Positions 44,862 to 53,937 of a DNA stretch of 64,000 nucleotides are shown one piece after another. Positions within the stretch are counted from its first letter, which is position 1. Each line of letters begins with the position of its first letter. The notes under the pieces are model-generated. The model searched no databases and was not told the DNA's origin. It saw nothing but the letters and a program-made list of their open reading frames with translations. Source of the DNA: CBDDKU01 sp965230375 (lineage in GTDB: Bacteria; Bacteroidota; Bacteroidia; Flavobacteriales_D; Cryomorphaceae); the NCBI GenBank assembly GCA_965230375.1, contig CBDDKU010000028.1, positions 1-64,000 on the forward strand. Reading direction: 5' to 3'. The position numbers and the translations under genes were made by a program.

Positions 44862-47267
44862 ATGAGAACGCTTCTAATTTTATCAATCTTATTTCTTGTT
44901 CCATTTCTCTCACGAGCTCAGGAGCAGACACAAACGGTCAAAGGAACCGTAAAGGATTTGAACTCTCAATTTCCTCTGCCAGGAGTAAACATCATTCTCG
45001 TAGACTCTGATCCATTCATGGGAACAACCACAGACATGAATGGGCAGTTTAAATTGGAAAACGTCCCCACCGGTCGTCAGGTACTTCTGGTGAAGTACAT
45101 CGGATATAAGACTCAGACCATTCCCAATGTTCTGGTCACAGCCGGAAAGGAAGTGGTCGTGAATATCATGCTCGAAGAATCGGTGGAAAGTCTTCAAGAA
45201 GTAGTGATCACAGCAGAGTCTGACAAAGACAGGCCCAATAATGAAATGGCCAAGGTAAGTGCCAGAACCTTTAGCCTGGAAGAAGTACAGCGCTACTCAG
45301 GTGGCCGAAACGATGTGGCTAGATTGGCTACGAACTTTGCCGGAGTCCGCGCTGCAGATGATGCGAGAAATGACATCATCGTGCGCGGAAACTCGCCAAC
45401 AGGTGTGCTTTGGCGGATTGATGGGCTGCCCATCGGTACCACCAACCACTTTTCTACACTGGGTACTACGGGTGGCCCAGTAAGTGCTCTGAATACAAAC
45501 GTTCTCAGAACATCAGATTTTCTCACCGGAGCTTTTCCCGCCGAATATGGAAACGCCAATGCAGCGGTATTCGACGTGAAGTTTAGAAATGGAAATACGG
45601 ATACGTACGAGTTTACAGCTCAAGCTTCGGCCTTTAGCGGTGCAGAGATCATGGCCGAAGGACCTTTGAGTAAGAATAATCAGTCGTCTTTTCTGGTTTC
45701 GTACCGCTATGGTATTGCGAGCCTTGCAGCGACAGGAACATCTGCGATACCCTACTATCAAGATTTATCCTTCAAGTTGAATTTTGGTGAATCAAAGCTC
45801 GGACGTTTTGAACTCTTTGGTATGGGAGGGCTAAGCTCCATCGATTTCTTTGGAGATGAAATAGATGAGAATGACCTTTTTGCCGATCCTACTCAAGATG
45901 CCTTTGTTTCCAATTCGCTTGGCTTGATTGGTTTAAATCACACGATTAGATTCAATAATACGTCCTATTTGAAGACGACTATCGGTACAACGCTTATGAC
46001 AAGTGACTATGAGCAGGACAACTACATTTACGACGATCAGGATGCTGAGACAGGAAAGTACAGAGCCACGGAAGTGGAAGATGAAGAAATGAGATACACC
46101 ATTTCAACTCAGTACAACAAGAAATTTAATGCACGATTTAATCTCAGAGCTGGGGCAATGGTTCAGGCCTACCATTTGAAAAGTCACGTGAAAGACCGAG
46201 ATATGCGCGTTGAAATTCCAGATAATGATGGAGATGGGGTTCCGGATTATTTTATTCCCGTTCGCGATATTGATGAGATATCTCCTTTGGTGGAAGTCTA
46301 TGCTCAAGGTGAATACAAGTTTACCGACAATTTGAGTTGGAACCTTGGACTTCACAACCAGTATTCCGATTACAACGGAGCAAACTCCATCGAGCCACGG
46401 ACCGGACTCTCATGGCAATTTCAACCAAGACAAAGAGTTTCTCTGGCCTACGGACTGCACAGCCAACTCGTACCTTTTCCAATTTTAGTCTACGAAGAAG
46501 AAACGAGCACGGGAGTCTTTGAGAGAACAAATTCGGATCTCGACTTCATGAAGAGCCATCACCTCGTTTTAGCCTACGACTTTCGCTTTGCGGACAACTG
46601 GAGATTCAAGGCTGAAGCCTACTATCAGCAACTGTTTAATGTGCCTATCGAGCTGGTTCCAAGTTCTTACTCCGTGTTAAATGAAGGGGCCGATTTCATT
46701 TTCAACGAGCGTGGATCATTGGTGAGCGAAGGCGATGGGTTTAATTACGGTCTCGAGTTGACGGTAGAAAAATTCTTTAGCAATGGGTATTACTTGCTCG
46801 CTACTGGTTCGTTTTATGAATCGAAGTACGAAGGAAGTGATGGAGTTGAGCGAAATACCGGATTTAACAACAACTATGTGCTCAATGGCCTATTTGGTAA
46901 AGAATGGGCTGTGGGAAAGACCAAGAAAAACGCGATTACATTCGATACAAAAATCACCACAACAGGTGGAACGCCCTACACGCCAATTGATTTGGAAGCT
47001 ACCAGGGCAAATGATGGGAGAGAAGTTTATCTGGAAGATAGAGCTTACAGCGAGCGCTATGAAGAATACTTTCGGCTGGATGTCAAGTTTGGATTCAGAA
47101 TCAATAGCAAGAAGAGCAAGGTTTCGCATCAATTTTTCGTTGATCTCCAAAACGTGACTGATCGCGAAAATGTATTTCTGGATAGGTATAACCCTGTGAC
47201 TGATCAAATTGATACCGTTACTCAAACTGGATTCTTTCCCGACTTCATGTATCGTTTACAATTCTAA
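44862..47267 (+). CDS. TonB-dependent receptor with carboxypeptidase-like N-terminal domain
   Basis: This 801-residue outer-membrane receptor imports a ligand with energy from TonB. The ATG at 44862 gives a signal peptide (MRTLLILSILFLVPFLSRAQ). A CarboxypepD_reg-like domain (about 24-110, GTVKDLNSQFPLPGVNIILV) precedes the plug and a barrel ending in YRLQF. No SusD-like gene follows, so it is not a typical SusC/SusD pair. It stands 240 bp divergent to the LytTR two-component genes. A DNDGDGVPDY calcium-type loop occurs at about 450. Confidence 0.88.
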   Translation: MRTLLILSILFLVPFLSRAQEQTQTVKGTVKDLNSQFPLPGVNIILVDSDPFMGTTTDMNGQFKLENVPTGRQVLLVKYIGYKTQTIPNVLVTAGKEVVVNIMLEESVESLQEVVITAESDKDRPNNEMAKVSARTFSLEEVQRYSGGRNDVARLATNFAGVRAADDARNDIIVRGNSPTGVLWRIDGLPIGTTNHFSTLGTTGGPVSALNTNVLRTSDFLTGAFPAEYGNANAAVFDVKFRNGNTDTYEFTAQASAFSGAEIMAEGPLSKNNQSSFLVSYRYGIASLAATGTSAIPYYQDLSFKLNFGESKLGRFELFGMGGLSSIDFFGDEIDENDLFADPTQDAFVSNSLGLIGLNHTIRFNNTSYLKTTIGTTLMTSDYEQDNYIYDDQDAETGKYRATEVEDEEMRYTISTQYNKKFNARFNLRAGAMVQAYHLKSHVKDRDMRVEIPDNDGDGVPDYFIPVRDIDEISPLVEVYAQGEYKFTDNLSWNLGLHNQYSDYNGANSIEPRTGLSWQFQPRQRVSLAYGLHSQLVPFPILVYEEETSTGVFERTNSDLDFMKSHHLVLAYDFRFADNWRFKAEAYYQQLFNVPIELVPSSYSVLNEGADFIFNERGSLVSEGDGFNYGLELTVEKFFSNGYYLLATGSFYESKYEGSDGVERNTGFNNNYVLNGLFGKEWAVGKTKKNAITFDTKITTTGGTPYTPIDLEATRANDGREVYLEDRAYSERYEEYFRLDVKFGFRINSKKSKVSHQFFVDLQNVTDRENVFLDRYNPVTDQIDTVTQTGFFPDFMYRLQF

Positions 47268-47442
47268 TTCTCAAATACGATTCATCAGCTTTTAACTGAT
47301 GATCAAAAAGTAGGGATCCTACAAACTTTGTCAGTGTCCAGTAGTTGTCAGGTCGAGCCAAAGTCCTGACTGACAACGTCAGGGTGAACTACGACAATAG
47401 GAGTGAATCGTATCGAGACCCATTAAGGAGCTCATGTTCGTA

Positions 47443-47488
47443 CTACTTCTCGATACACCCCGAAAGGATTCGGGGCACTCGAAGTGAC
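47443..47488. repeat. Intergenic hairpin element, copy 3
   Basis: An ACTTCTCGATAC left arm faces CTCGAAGTGAC on the right, and inside CCCCG pairs with CGGGG. Compared with copy 1 the outer stem changes from CATC-TCGA/TCGATG to ACTTC-TCGA/TCGAAGT, a compensatory change. Confidence 0.6.
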
Positions 47489-47591
47489 TCAGTTCTATTG
47501 ATTTTAGTGAATTCTCAGGTGGGCGACTACGTACTCATTCTTTCTATTAAATAGGAACTCTTCAACAGATAAATGTTAAAATTCGCAATGA

Positions 47592-47617
47592 AACAGGGCT
47601 TTGGCCCTGTTTTTTTT
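47592..47617 (+). terminator. Rho-independent terminator, plus strand
   Basis: An eight-base stem AACAGGGC/GCCCTGTT (47592-47599 with 47604-47611) with loop TTTG is followed by a T run. It lies 325 bp after the receptor stop, so it ends either a long untranslated tail or a separate small transcript. Confidence 0.75.
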
Positions 47618-47786
47618 GACAGTTAATACCCCATACATACCACTCAACTACTTAATGATTCCTTTCATCCTTTATGGGTGTTCATTTGTTTCAATTTGAA
47701 GAAATTTGCGTCGCCAATGCAACCTTTAAAGATCGCGTGGTCATTAAACCAAAATCAATCAATCAAAAACGAAACACGCTAAACCA

Positions 47787-50141
47787 ATGCGCTTTATTAC
47801 AGCACTTTTCTTGCTGATCGGAATTAGCTCCCAAGCCCAGAAGGTAACCTTGAGTGGTTACATAAAGGATGGCAATACGGGAGAAGGTCTGATCGGTGCG
47901 ACCGTCTATGTAGATGAAATTAAGTCTGGAACGGTAACCAACGTTTACGGATTTTACTCCATCTCCCTTTCGCCAGGCACTTATAATGTGACCTACAACT
48001 TTTTGGGCTACCAGGCCATTCAAAAGACAGTGGAACTCACAGAGAGCACGACCCTTGAAATTGAAATGAGTTCTGATGAACAACTCCTCCAAACAGTTGA
48101 AATCACCGCTGAGAAAGAAAACCAAAACGTAACGAGTCTCGAAACCGGTGTAGAACGCCTGGACGCCAAACAGGTCAAGGAAATACCGCAGTTTATGGGA
48201 GAAGTTGACATTATTCGAAGCATCCAGCTCCTACCCGGTGTATCAACCGTTGGTGAAGGAGCAACAGGTTTTAACGTTCGAGGTGGAAACATTGATCAAA
48301 ACCTAATCCTTCTTGATGAAGCTTCAGTATTTAACTCATCGCACCTTTTCGGGTTTTTCTCTGTTTTCAATGCCGATGCGGTAAAAGATTTGACGCTGTA
48401 TAAAGGTGGAATACCCTCAAAATATGGTGGTCGCCTTTCAAGTGTACTCGATGTGCGCCAGAAAGAAGGAAACAGCAAGAAATTTGGTGGTACCGCAGGT
48501 ATTGGCCTCGTTTCAAGTCGCTTGATGTTCGAAGGGCCTATTGTGAAAGACAAGGCTTCGTTTATGATCGCTGGTCGCCGCTCTTATGGCGATATCTTCC
48601 TTCCAATCGTGAACAATGATTTGAAGGGAAATCAGCTTTTCTTTTACGATGTAAACGGAAAAGTTAACTACAAGATAGACGACAAAAACCGGGTTTTCCT
48701 TTCGGGGTATATCGGTAAAGACGTCTTCAATTTCGATGACGAATTTAAGTTTGCTTGGGGAAATACCACGGCCACAGCACGGTGGAACCACCTGTTTGGG
48801 CCGCAGCTCTTTTCGAACTTCACAGCCGTGTATAGCGATTATAACTACTCCCTGGCCATACCAGAAGGAACCACAGCATTTAAATGGGGTGCTGGTGTTC
48901 AAAACACCAACTTAAAGGCCGACTTCACGTACTTCCCTAATGTCAATAACACGCTTGATTTTGGTGCTCAGGTTACATTCTACCAGTTTTCACCAGGTAA
49001 GGCTGAAGGAACGGGCTCTGAATCTATTTTTGACGTGATCGAAGTCCAAAAGCAATATGCTACAGAAGTGGCTGCTTACATTGGAAATGAGCAGAAAATA
49101 GGAAAGAAGTTTTCTATTCAATACGGATTGCGTTATAGCTACTTCATGAACAAGGGTGAGCGAAATGTCTATAAATACGATGGCGAGCGAACTGATGATA
49201 ATTTGACGGATACTGTAAGCTTTGGAAAAGGAGACAAGATTGCCGATTTTGACGCATGGGAGCCGAGACTTGCTCTGAACTATAGCTTCTCTGACGAAGT
49301 CTCTGTGAAAGCGAGTTACAACCGAATGCGTCAATACCTTCACCTGGTTTCGAATACCACGGCGGCTACGCCTATCGATATTTGGATGCCTGCAGGAGAA
49401 TATATTGAGCCGGCAACAGTAGATCAGGTGTCTGTTGGATACTTCAGAAACTTCAAAGAAAATACCTACCAGTTTTCTGTGGAAGGGTACTACAAAGACT
49501 ATAAGGATCTGCTCGACTATAAAAATGGCGCTGAACTTCTCCTAAACGACAATCTCGAAACGGAACTTACTCAGGGAATAGGAAGAGCATATGGATTGGA
49601 GTTTCAGCTTGAAAAAGTGAAAGGGCGATGGACTGGTTGGATCAGCTATACCTTGAGCCGTTCGGAGCTTAAAGTGGATGGAATAAACCGCAACGACTGG
49701 TATTCTTCAAACTATGATAAGACACACGATTTGAGTGTTGTCGCTCTATTCAAGTTGAATGAGAAATGGAAGTTTGGTGGAAACTTTGCCTTTATGACGG
49801 GTAGGCCGGCTACTTATCCAGATTCGCGCTATGTGTATGAAGGTACGGTCGTTCCAAATTATACCAACAGGAATGGGGCAAGGGGTCCTGCCTACCACCG
49901 AATGGACTTGTCGGCTACCTTGACACCGCAGAAGAAAAAGGATAAGTTCCTTTTCTTCATCGATCGGCCTGATCACTGGGAAAGTTCGTGGACCTTTTCG
50001 CTGTACAACGTGTATGGCCGAAGAAATGCTTATAGCGTTTTCTTTAGACAAGACGAAGACAACCCAACACAAACAGCTGCTTACCAGCTGAGTATTTTCG
50101 GATCCATTATTCCTGGTGTAACCTTTAACCTAAACTTCTAA
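47787..50141 (+). CDS. TonB-dependent receptor, paired with DUF4249
   Basis: This 784-residue outer-membrane receptor begins with a short signal peptide (1-17, MRFITALFLLIGISSQAQ). A CarboxypepD_reg-like domain follows (TLSGYIKDGNTGEGLIGAT). The plug opens with VNVRGGNIDQNLILLDEASVF-type sequence, and the barrel ends in GVTFNLNF. The next gene, 4 bp downstream, is a DUF4249 lipoprotein, an arrangement repeated in Bacteroidota in which DUF4249 is thought to act as an accessory surface protein. The ligand is not shown by the sequence. Confidence 0.88.
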   Translation: MRFITALFLLIGISSQAQKVTLSGYIKDGNTGEGLIGATVYVDEIKSGTVTNVYGFYSISLSPGTYNVTYNFLGYQAIQKTVELTESTTLEIEMSSDEQLLQTVEITAEKENQNVTSLETGVERLDAKQVKEIPQFMGEVDIIRSIQLLPGVSTVGEGATGFNVRGGNIDQNLILLDEASVFNSSHLFGFFSVFNADAVKDLTLYKGGIPSKYGGRLSSVLDVRQKEGNSKKFGGTAGIGLVSSRLMFEGPIVKDKASFMIAGRRSYGDIFLPIVNNDLKGNQLFFYDVNGKVNYKIDDKNRVFLSGYIGKDVFNFDDEFKFAWGNTTATARWNHLFGPQLFSNFTAVYSDYNYSLAIPEGTTAFKWGAGVQNTNLKADFTYFPNVNNTLDFGAQVTFYQFSPGKAEGTGSESIFDVIEVQKQYATEVAAYIGNEQKIGKKFSIQYGLRYSYFMNKGERNVYKYDGERTDDNLTDTVSFGKGDKIADFDAWEPRLALNYSFSDEVSVKASYNRMRQYLHLVSNTTAATPIDIWMPAGEYIEPATVDQVSVGYFRNFKENTYQFSVEGYYKDYKDLLDYKNGAELLLNDNLETELTQGIGRAYGLEFQLEKVKGRWTGWISYTLSRSELKVDGINRNDWYSSNYDKTHDLSVVALFKLNEKWKFGGNFAFMTGRPATYPDSRYVYEGTVVPNYTNRNGARGPAYHRMDLSATLTPQKKKDKFLFFIDRPDHWESSWTFSLYNVYGRRNAYSVFFRQDEDNPTQTAAYQLSIFGSIIPGVTFNLNF

Positions 50142-50145
50142 GACG

Positions 50146-51009
50146 ATGAAATCTTTAAAATCAATCAAAAGCGTTTTTATTCTGGCTGCTGGAGTTTTCG
50201 TTATGAGCTCATGCCAAGACAAAGTTGATCTGGATATTCCGGATGGAGAAACATTCCTGGTTGTGGAAGGTTGGCTCACTAACTTCGATACCATTCATAC
50301 CGTAAAGCTTACTTATACGACTCCATACTTCGATGACCAACCAGCGCCGGTAGCTGCAAACGCGGAAGTAATCTTGATGGATGATGCGGATAACGAGTTT
50401 GAATTATTAGAGACCGATCCGGGTGTATACATTTATGAAGGAGCAGGTGAAGAAGGAAGACTTTACCAGCTTGCCATCACCCTTGAAAATGGGGAAGAAT
50501 ACCTAAGCGATCCCGAAGAAATGTACGATGTGGTACCGATTTTTGATATCTATTGGCAGTTGTCGGAAGAAGAGCCGGATCCAGACAATGACGAGAATCC
50601 AGATGACATCTACGACGTGCTGATTGATACGCAGGAAAAACCAGGTGTTGGCGATTATTACAGGTGGCGTTCCTTCTTAAATGGAGTAGAATATCAAGGG
50701 CCTGATGAGATATTTGTAGCTGCAGATGAATTCGTTGATGGGAATGATATTAATGAATTCAATGTAACGGAAGAGCTCTACTCAATCCCTGATACGGTTA
50801 CGATCATCCAAGAGCACATTTCGCGTGGAGCATACGAGTTTTTCCTTTCAATCATCCGACAGACATCTGATGTTGGGGGCCCATTTGATGCTCCACCTGC
50901 ACCAGTACCAGGCAACGTAAAGAACCTGACAAACCCGAACAAACCGGCGGTTGGATTCTTCGGTGTGGCGGCCCAAAGTACGGCGACTGTTGTAGTTGGA
51001 GAAGACTAA
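50146..51009 (+). CDS. DUF4249 family lipoprotein
   Basis: This 287-residue lipoprotein has a lipobox near FVMSSC (Cys25). It contains the typical DUF4249 opening D-I-P-D-G-E-T-F-L-V-V-E-G-W-L-T-N, an immunoglobulin-like beta-sandwich region (TYTTPYFDDQPAPVAANAEV), and RLYQLAITLENGEEYLSDPE. It follows the receptor by 4 bp and is clearly its operon partner. Likely outer-leaflet localisation is inference from the family. Confidence 0.85.
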   Translation: MKSLKSIKSVFILAAGVFVMSSCQDKVDLDIPDGETFLVVEGWLTNFDTIHTVKLTYTTPYFDDQPAPVAANAEVILMDDADNEFELLETDPGVYIYEGAGEEGRLYQLAITLENGEEYLSDPEEMYDVVPIFDIYWQLSEEEPDPDNDENPDDIYDVLIDTQEKPGVGDYYRWRSFLNGVEYQGPDEIFVAADEFVDGNDINEFNVTEELYSIPDTVTIIQEHISRGAYEFFLSIIRQTSDVGGPFDAPPAPVPGNVKNLTNPNKPAVGFFGVAAQSTATVVVGED

Positions 51010-52445
51010 AGGGTATATCCATTCATGATCAAATACCCAATCAGAATACTGATTGGGAAGATCAGAAATGGGCTCAGAACCACGAAGTAGGCCCCAGAAA
51101 TTCGGAAGTCTTTTTGATCGACGAGATTGGTGCTATATGCGATTGCATTTGGTGGTGTAGACACGGGAAGGTAAAGTGCGCAGCTGGCAAACAAAGCGAC
51201 CATCAGCGGAATAGCTATCTGGTACATTCCTTCTACCCCCAAGGAAACGGGTATGAGTATGGCTGCGGCAGCTGTATTTGACATCACATTGCTCACACCC
51301 AAGGTGAGTAAGCCAAAGATGATGGCTAGCAGCCAAATGGGGAAGTGGAAGCCGTCGAGGAAGCCAAGGAATGTGTCGGCCAAGCCCACATCGACGATTG
51401 CCAAACCAAGCGCGAGACCTCCTGCAACGAGCATGAGGGTATCCCAAGGCAAGGCGCGTACATCTTCGGCTGAGATAATTCGGCTAAGCGTCAGTACAAC
51501 GATAGGCACGGCACTAGTAGCTGCAAGTGGAATGCCGTGAAGAATCTCTGTACTCCAGAGTAATATAGTCGCAATCAAGGTGAATATGACAATTCGCTTT
51601 TCGCGCATGGGTACCAAGTACTCTGGCTCTTCTTCGAGAAAGCTCAAGTCGATTGAAATCTCTTCCTTGAGTTGAGTTCGACAAAGGTATTTCCAAAATG
51701 CGCGGATGAGCATCAAGCCTAGTGGTAAACCAAACAACATCCAAGTAAGGAAGCTAATTTTAATGCCCACAGTCTCCAGAGCACCTACGGCGATCGCATT
51801 CGGCGTGCTACCGATTATAGTTCCTAAGCCGCCAACCGATGCCGCCGCCGGTATCCCAATCATCAATGCTCGAGTAAATGCATTGCCCTTCCCCAATTTG
51901 GTTACCAAAGGCATAATGCTGGAGATCATCATGGCTGCAGTGGCGGTATTTGACATGACCATGCTCGCGAGCCCGGTCATCATCATCATTCCAAATAATA
52001 GGCGTTTCGGTTTTTTTCCAAATCTCCTGACAGTATACCTAAACAAGGAGCGATCGAGTTTGACCTTCTTCATTCCTTCGGCAAGAAAGAAACCACCCAT
52101 GAGAAGCCATATCACATCGCTGGTCCAGGTGCCCACATAGTTTGAAACGGGCATAGGCTCTTCCAAAAAATAATCGGACCCTAGCGAAAAGACCAGAAAT
52201 GCGATGATGAAAATCCCTACGGCAAATGGGGGAATGGCTTCAGTAATCCACAACCCCACAGCTAGAATAGTGAGAAACAAAACCAGCTCCATAGCATGAC
52301 TCATGTGGTCTGCCGGTATGAGATAGGTGATTCCTAGAGCAATCAGGACATTCCCCAGGAAGGTGGATGTATTGAATAATCTGCGTAGACTCTTAGCAGG
52401 CTTGTAATGCTTTATGGCGGACCATCTGGAGTCGTAGCTTCCCAT
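51006..52445 (-). CDS. SLC13/DASS-type anion:sodium symporter
   Basis: This 479-residue membrane protein has about eleven hydrophobic segments and the SNT repeats of the divalent-anion:sodium symporter family: MSNTATAAMMISSIMP, GGLGTIIGSTPNAIAVG, MSNTAAAAILIPVSLG and PVSTPPNAIAYSTN. It probably takes up a dicarboxylate, sulfate or phosphate; the exact substrate is not shown. It converges with DUF4249 with a 4-bp stop overlap and starts 6 bp from the end of the DUF4159 gene. Confidence 0.88.
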   Translation of the reverse strand: MGSYDSRWSAIKHYKPAKSLRRLFNTSTFLGNVLIALGITYLIPADHMSHAMELVLFLTILAVGLWITEAIPPFAVGIFIIAFLVFSLGSDYFLEEPMPVSNYVGTWTSDVIWLLMGGFFLAEGMKKVKLDRSLFRYTVRRFGKKPKRLLFGMMMMTGLASMVMSNTATAAMMISSIMPLVTKLGKGNAFTRALMIGIPAAASVGGLGTIIGSTPNAIAVGALETVGIKISFLTWMLFGLPLGLMLIRAFWKYLCRTQLKEEISIDLSFLEEEPEYLVPMREKRIVIFTLIATILLWSTEILHGIPLAATSAVPIVVLTLSRIISAEDVRALPWDTLMLVAGGLALGLAIVDVGLADTFLGFLDGFHFPIWLLAIIFGLLTLGVSNVMSNTAAAAILIPVSLGVEGMYQIAIPLMVALFASCALYLPVSTPPNAIAYSTNLVDQKDFRISGAYFVVLSPFLIFPISILIGYLIMNGYTL

Positions 52446-52451
52446 TTCGCA

Positions 52452-53123
52452 TTATGGTTTCGGATCGGGCTCCCCGGTAAAAGCGTATTGAACCAAATTG
52501 GCTCCCATTTGTAGCGCCTTCATTCGTACTTCGGCGGGATCGCCGTGTACCGACTCGTCTTCCCAGCCATCACCGAGATCGCTCTCGTAGCTATAGAAAA
52601 GCACCATTCTTCCTTCGTGAAAAATACCGAATCCCTGCGGTGAATTATCGTCGTGGGCATGCACCTTGGGCAAACCCTGATTGAAATCATATCTCTGGTG
52701 GTAAATGGGATGGTCGAAAGGCACTTCTACCAATTCATTTTCTGGGAATACACGCTGAATCTGCGTTCGAACAAAAGCGTCCATCCCGTAATTATCGTCG
52801 ATGTGCAAGAACCCACCACCGAGTAGGTAAGCGCGTAAATTTTCGATATCATTTGCACTGAAGACCACATTTCCATGCCCGGTCATGTGTACAAAAGGGT
52901 AGTCAAAAAGGGTAGGGCTTCCTACTTCCACGTACTCGGTTTCACCGAGATTCATTCCCAAATTGTCGCGACAAAATTGGGTGAGATTCGGCACCGCCGT
53001 TGGGTTGGCATACCAGTCTCCGCCACCTTTGTACTGCAGCACAGCCAAGGCATAGGAGCTTTGATTCTGACCAAAAGAGAAGCTACTGAGAAGTGCAAAG
53101 AAAATGACGGCAAGTATGCGCAT
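52452..53123 (-). CDS. DUF4159 family exported protein
   Basis: This 223-residue protein has a signal peptide (1-18). The rest reads as the DUF4159 family: ALAVLQYKGGGDWYANPTAVPNL, the VEVGSPTLFDYPFVHMTGHG segment and GGFLHIDDNYGMDAFVRTQI. DUF4159 forms an open alpha/beta fold resembling glutamine-amidotransferase-like folds. It is periplasmic or surface-exposed and of unknown function. It is divergently near nothing else and follows rsmE by 47 bp on the minus strand. Confidence 0.88.
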   Translation of the reverse strand: MRILAVIFFALLSSFSFGQNQSSYALAVLQYKGGGDWYANPTAVPNLTQFCRDNLGMNLGETEYVEVGSPTLFDYPFVHMTGHGNVVFSANDIENLRAYLLGGGFLHIDDNYGMDAFVRTQIQRVFPENELVEVPFDHPIYHQRYDFNQGLPKVHAHDDNSPQGFGIFHEGRMVLFYSYESDLGDGWEDESVHGDPAEVRMKALQMGANLVQYAFTGEPDPKP

Positions 53124-53170
53124 ATACCAAGTTTCTCACGAAAATAGGCCTTTCCATTTACATGGAGAAG

Positions 53171-53875
53171 TCAATTAGCGAGTCGAGCAGACCAAAGTGC
53201 TGAAGTGTAAATTCCAGCCGTTTCAGTCCGGAGTCTGTTTGGCCCAAGGGCAACGGGCTGAAACCCATTCGCCATGAGCTTTTTAATTTCTGTCTCTGAG
53301 AAATCTCCTTCCGGCCCTATCAAAACAAGTGTGTCACCATCAACTTTTTCAAGGGCATGATGAAGTTCTGTTTTCTCATTGTCGTCTAAGCAGTGAGCCA
53401 GGTATTTATTTGGAATTTCAGACTTGATGATTTCGTCAAGATCTGTAATCTCTTCAATTCTCGGAATAAACATCCGAAGGCTCTGCTTAGATGCCGCAGT
53501 TGCAATTCGCTTTAGTCGATCGGTTTTAATGCGCGGTCTTTCTGAGCGTTCCGTGCTTATCGGAATAATGCTCCAGATTCCCATCTCAGTCGATTTCTCG
53601 ACAAACCACTCGAAACGAGAAGGGTTCTTGGTAGGGGCGATCGCGATATAGAGTTTCTGTTTTGGCTTTTGGTAGGTGCTAGTTCCGATCACACTTAGCT
53701 TCAAACCGCGCTTCAAGATTTCGGCTACCCTACAAGAATGTAGCTTTCCATTACCATCACATACTTCGATCTCATCACCTACCTTCACCCGAAGCGACTT
53801 CACGGCATGGCGAGCTTCATCAGGGTCTAGCAATCCTGTGGTGGGGTCAAAATCAGGGTCGAGGAATCGATGCAT
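53171..53875 (-). CDS. rsmE: 16S rRNA (uracil-1498-N3)-methyltransferase
   Basis: This 234-residue SPOUT methyltransferase modifies U1498 of 16S rRNA. An N-terminal PUA-like part is followed by KSTEMGIWSIIPISTERSE, the SAM-binding knot LIGPEGDFSETEIKKL, and the closing LGPNRLRTETAGIYTSAL, which is diagnostic. A start ATG at 53875 (MHRFLDPDFD) is the only good option, close after the pckA terminator. Confidence 0.93.
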   Translation of the reverse strand: MHRFLDPDFDPTTGLLDPDEARHAVKSLRVKVGDEIEVCDGNGKLHSCRVAEILKRGLKLSVIGTSTYQKPKQKLYIAIAPTKNPSRFEWFVEKSTEMGIWSIIPISTERSERPRIKTDRLKRIATAASKQSLRMFIPRIEEITDLDEIIKSEIPNKYLAHCLDDNEKTELHHALEKVDGDTLVLIGPEGDFSETEIKKLMANGFQPVALGPNRLRTETAGIYTSALWSARLAN

Positions 53876-53879
53876 GGAG

Positions 53880-53917
53880 TAAAAATAAAAAGCCCCGACA
53901 ATTTAAGTCGGGGCTTT
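53880..53917 (-). terminator. Rho-independent terminator after pckA
   Basis: An 11-bp perfect stem (AAAGCCCCGAC/GTCGGGGCTTT at 53889-53899 and 53907-53917) with a 7-base loop is followed, on the minus strand, by a T-rich tail. It stands between the pckA stop and rsmE. Confidence 0.85.
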
Positions 53918-53937
53918 AAGTCAAATATTGCTTTTGC

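Larger units (their letters stand above)
47268..47786. other. 519-bp noncoding gap with repeats and a terminator
   Basis: No gene is visible. The gap holds a 7-bp TCATCAG/CTGATGA hairpin at 47282-47302, a GTC-AGG-rich segment, the third intergenic hairpin element (47443-47488), a strong terminator (47592-47617), a CATACATACCACTCAACTAC tract and the region before the next receptor. Confidence 0.6.

Noticed and set aside
47345..47554. 69-codon plus-strand frame in the 519-bp gap
   Set aside because: It spans the intergenic hairpin element and has no protein-like features.
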